Positions 6,830 to 8,260 of a DNA stretch of 8,260 bases are shown one piece after another. Below the pieces are notes generated by a model. That model was not told the DNA's origin, ran no database searches, and was given only the letters and a program-made list of their open reading frames with translations. This stretch comes from Acidobacteriota bacterium (GTDB lineage Bacteria; Acidobacteriota; Terriglobia; Acidiferrales; UBA7541). Made by a program: the position numbers and the translations under genes. Each line of letters starts with the position of its first letter. Position 1 is the first letter of the stretch. The stretch spans positions 1 to 8,260 of the forward strand of contig JAGWRH010000068.1 in assembly GCA_028876695.1 (NCBI GenBank). The letters run 5' to 3'.

Positions 6830-7219
6830 ATGAAAACGAGGGTGAATAGCGGGGACTGGGGCTTTGGCGGCGGCGGAGCCGACGATCGCATCGCCACTGG
6901 GCAAGCCCGCTGGGAGGCGCGGGTTGAGGGCGAGGTCGGGCAGGACGACCTGGGGCCAGTCCCGACGGCATTCCTTACCCCAGCGGCGGCTGCTTCGGAT
7001 CAGGGGCCGTGTTTGTACTTGGGGCCGGCGGGCCAGCGCTGCTCCCAGCGGGCGGTGAAGGGAGGATTCTGCGCCGCCCACCAGCCGGGCGTCACCGCTC
7101 GGGCGAAGGTGGCAAAACGGTCCAAAATTGCGGCCGCAATTGCCGGGATTTTGGGCGCGCTTTGGCCATATGTATACGATTTTGTGCACGCGTTGATGCG
7201 TATCTTCCATCCGCGATAA
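6830..7219 (+). CDS. Small Cys3His (zinc-finger-like) protein with a C-terminal membrane helix
   Basis: Unnamed protein of 129 residues from the ATG at 6830; a TTG at 6824 would add two. The N-terminal ~58 residues are Gly/Ala-rich and look disordered. Residues 61-84 carry a clear pattern, Cys61-x9-Cys71-x9-Cys81-x2-His84, with Gly at 64 and 68 and Phe before the third Cys. It resembles a short C...G..C.s.A....FC..H motif I recall in many small acidobacterial proteins, probably a zinc site; metal binding is inferred, not shown. A basic stretch (RAKVAKRSK) precedes a hydrophobic segment of ~20 residues (about 99-119, AAAIAGILGALWPYVYDFV) that could be a membrane helix, with the finger on the cytoplasmic side by the positive-inside rule. 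Codons favour G or C in third position. No good Shine-Dalgarno is seen. It is divergent from the cyclase-like gene, 121 bases away. Function unknown. Confidence 0.62.
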   Translation: MKTRVNSGDWGFGGGGADDRIATGQARWEARVEGEVGQDDLGPVPTAFLTPAAAASDQGPCLYLGPAGQRCSQRAVKGGFCAAHQPGVTARAKVAKRSKIAAAIAGILGALWPYVYDFVHALMRIFHPR

Positions 7220-7300
7220 TTTACGCGCGATCCGCGTCCAGCCGGAGCGACGCACTACGCCGTATTCGCAACACATTGCCAGGACGCGCATTCGAAAAAG

Positions 7301-7360
7301 GCAAAGCAGATCCCTCACCGTCGTTCGCCGAAATCAGGCGACCGGGTTCGGAATGACAGC
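7301..7360. repeat. Possible interspersed palindromic intergenic element
   Basis: The segment begins GCAAAGCAGATCCCTCACCG and ends GGGTTCGGAATGACAGC, with a 5-base-pair stem (TCGCC 7325-7329 against GGCGA 7337-7341) in the middle and looser pairing outside it. The 'CAGAT-CCTC ... TCGGAATGACA' layout resembles interspersed intergenic sequences I recall from acidobacterial genomes. Only one copy is in this window, so repeat status is unproven. Confidence 0.35.
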
Positions 7361-7390
7361 GCATTCCGGATACGTGCCTTGGTTCACAGC

Positions 7391-7402
7391 ACCGGCGCCG
7401 GT
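7391..7402. repeat. 12-base perfect palindrome ACCGGCGCCGGT
   Basis: The sequence equals its own reverse complement and lies 77 bases before the fabI ATG. It could be an operator for a dimeric regulator, but short GC-rich palindromes also arise by chance in DNA of this composition. Confidence 0.3.
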
Positions 7403-7465
7403 TTCAGGACACCGCTGGCGCCCACCGGACTTCGAACACTGGAGACGCATACAGCGCGTTTCCGG

Positions 7466-7479
7466 TAGAATGTCGGGCC
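7466..7479 (+). promoter_or_regulatory. Candidate fabI -10 box with leaderless start
   Basis: TAGAAT at 7466-7471 matches five of six bases of the -10 consensus and ends 8 bases before the fabI ATG, so transcription would begin at or within a base or two of the start codon. No Shine-Dalgarno lies between, and no good -35 hexamer is seen at 16-19 bases upstream. Confidence 0.45.
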
Positions 7480-8250
7480 ATGTCCAATCTAATGAGCGGC
7501 AAGACCGCTATTGTGCTGGGAGTGTGGAACAAGTGGAGCATCGCGTACGCGATCGCGGCGGCATTCGCGCGGGAGGGTGCGACGCTGCTGCTGACATATC
7601 AAAACGATCGTGCGAAGCCAGCGGTCGAGGAGTTGGGGCGCGAGTTGGGCTGCGCGGCGTTTTATCCCTGCGACGTGCAGAGGCCGGATGATATCGAACG
7701 GCTGGCGCAATCGATTCAGAGCGAAGGGCGAAAGCTCGACGTGGTGGTACACAGCCTGGCCGCGGCAAAGCACGAGGAGCTGAATCAGCCGTTCATTGAG
7801 ACTTCGCGCGAGGGTTTTCAATTCGCGCTGGAGGTAAGCGCGTACTCGCTGGTGGCCGTGGCCAAGGCGCTGGCTCCGTCGATGAAGGATGGTGGAGCGA
7901 TTATGACGCTGACGTACCTCGGATCGACGCGCGTAATTCCCAATTACAACGTGATGGGCGTGGCCAAGGCGGCGCTCGAAGCGGAGATGCGCTATTTGGC
8001 GAGCGAGTTGGGGCCGAGCAAGATTCGCGTCAATGCCATCTCAGCGGGGCCGATCAAAACCATTTCCGCGCGCGGAGTAAAGGATTTGTCGAAGATGCTC
8101 GATCTAGTGGCGCAGCACGCGCCTCTACGCCGCAATACGGACACCGCCGAAGTTGCCGATGTCGCCGTTTTCCTCGGAAGCGATTTGGGCCGCGGCGTAA
8201 CCGGAAACGTGATCTACGTGGATGCTGGATTTCAGATCATGGGCATGTAG
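7480..8250 (+). CDS. fabI: Enoyl-[acyl-carrier-protein] reductase (NADH), FabI
   Basis: This is the last reductive step of each type II fatty acid synthesis cycle: trans-2-enoyl-ACP is reduced to acyl-ACP with NAD(P)H in the cytoplasm, normally by a homotetramer. The protein has 256 residues, close to E. coli FabI. The divergent Rossmann motif is GVWNKWSIAYAIAAAFAREGA (two pieces: GVWNKWSIA at 14-22, then the helix). The catalytic set Tyr146, Tyr156 and Lys163 is in TLTYLG and IPNYNVMGVAKAALEA, with the same numbers as the E. coli enzyme. RVNAISAGPIKT and the end VDAGFQIMGM also fit FabI and separate it from FabG, which has a single Y-x3-K, and from FabL or FabV. The ATG at 7480 keeps a short MSNL extension; the ATG at 7492 (MSGKTA) is also usable, but the -10 position favours 7480. 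The gene stands alone, with the next 10 bases non-coding to the window end. Confidence 0.96.
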   Translation: MSNLMSGKTAIVLGVWNKWSIAYAIAAAFAREGATLLLTYQNDRAKPAVEELGRELGCAAFYPCDVQRPDDIERLAQSIQSEGRKLDVVVHSLAAAKHEELNQPFIETSREGFQFALEVSAYSLVAVAKALAPSMKDGGAIMTLTYLGSTRVIPNYNVMGVAKAALEAEMRYLASELGPSKIRVNAISAGPIKTISARGVKDLSKMLDLVAQHAPLRRNTDTAEVADVAVFLGSDLGRGVTGNVIYVDAGFQIMGM

Positions 8251-8260
8251 ACCACCCCAA

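Larger units (their letters stand above)
7220..7479. other. Intergenic region upstream of fabI
   Basis: This 260-base stretch has no convincing gene. It holds an imperfect palindromic element (7301-7360), a 12-base perfect palindrome (7391-7402) and the fabI -10 hexamer (7466-7471). Open frames crossing it show no family similarity or start signals. No terminator with a T run was found after the Cys3His gene. Confidence 0.6.

Noticed and set aside
6728..7318. Minus-strand open frame of 196 codons opposite the Cys3His gene
   Set aside because: It has no recognisable motif, is rich in Arg/Pro as expected for a shadow frame, and would overlap the promoter region of the cyclase-like gene. The + strand frame has a regular Cys/His pattern and a membrane helix.
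7325..7341. Hairpin TCGCC-GAAATCA-GGCGA as an intrinsic terminator
   Set aside because: The stem is only five base pairs and no T run follows on either strand.
7341..7386. tRNA-like GGTTCG stretches
   Set aside because: No cloverleaf could be built around them: no acceptor stem, anticodon arm or D arm at the right spacing.
7353..7691. + strand open frame overlapping the fabI start
   Set aside because: No domain similarity, and it overlaps over 200 bases of a clear fabI in another frame.

Overview
The window looks like chromosomal DNA of a GC-rich heterotrophic bacterium, most likely an acidobacterium. The assignment is inferred from three things: high GC with GC-rich third codon positions; an HMG-CoA lyase of the ECPRD / FGNPY / GLGGCP type that I know from Acidobacteria and Bacteroidetes; and a small Cys3His protein with a C-x9-C-x9-C-x2-H pattern that resembles short proteins common in acidobacterial genomes. 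No phage, transposase, integrase, CRISPR, rRNA or tRNA signal was seen.

Region 1 (1-4203, + strand) is a tight run of five genes with gaps of at most 43 bases, probably one operon. It begins with the 3' end of an acyl-CoA carboxylase carboxyltransferase (methylcrotonoyl-CoA carboxylase beta type). An HMG-CoA lyase, an enoyl-CoA hydratase family protein resembling methylglutaconyl-CoA hydratase, a hot-dog thioesterase and a complete histidine ammonia-lyase (hutH) follow. The first three form the lower leucine degradation route: 3-methylcrotonyl-CoA to 3-methylglutaconyl-CoA to HMG-CoA to acetoacetate plus acetyl-CoA. HutH opens histidine degradation, so the run reads as an amino acid catabolism operon.

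Region 2 (4219-6708, - strand) is one 829-residue gene converging on hutH with 15 bases between stops. Its first ~545 residues are mainly helical with coiled coils and match no family I can name. Residues ~548-700 carry a divergent class III nucleotidyl cyclase fold signature: both metal-binding aspartates and the Asn-x3-Arg transition-state pair are present, but the usual purine-specifying residues are not. A ~130-residue C-terminal module of unknown type follows. This is the least explained and most interesting gene here.

Region 3 (6709-8260) holds a divergent intergenic gap, a small predicted membrane-anchored Cys3His protein (+ strand), a 260-base intergenic stretch with an imperfect palindromic element and a 12-base perfect palindrome, and fabI, a complete enoyl-ACP reductase. 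The fabI start lies 8 bases after a good -10 hexamer with no Shine-Dalgarno sequence, suggesting a leaderless mRNA.
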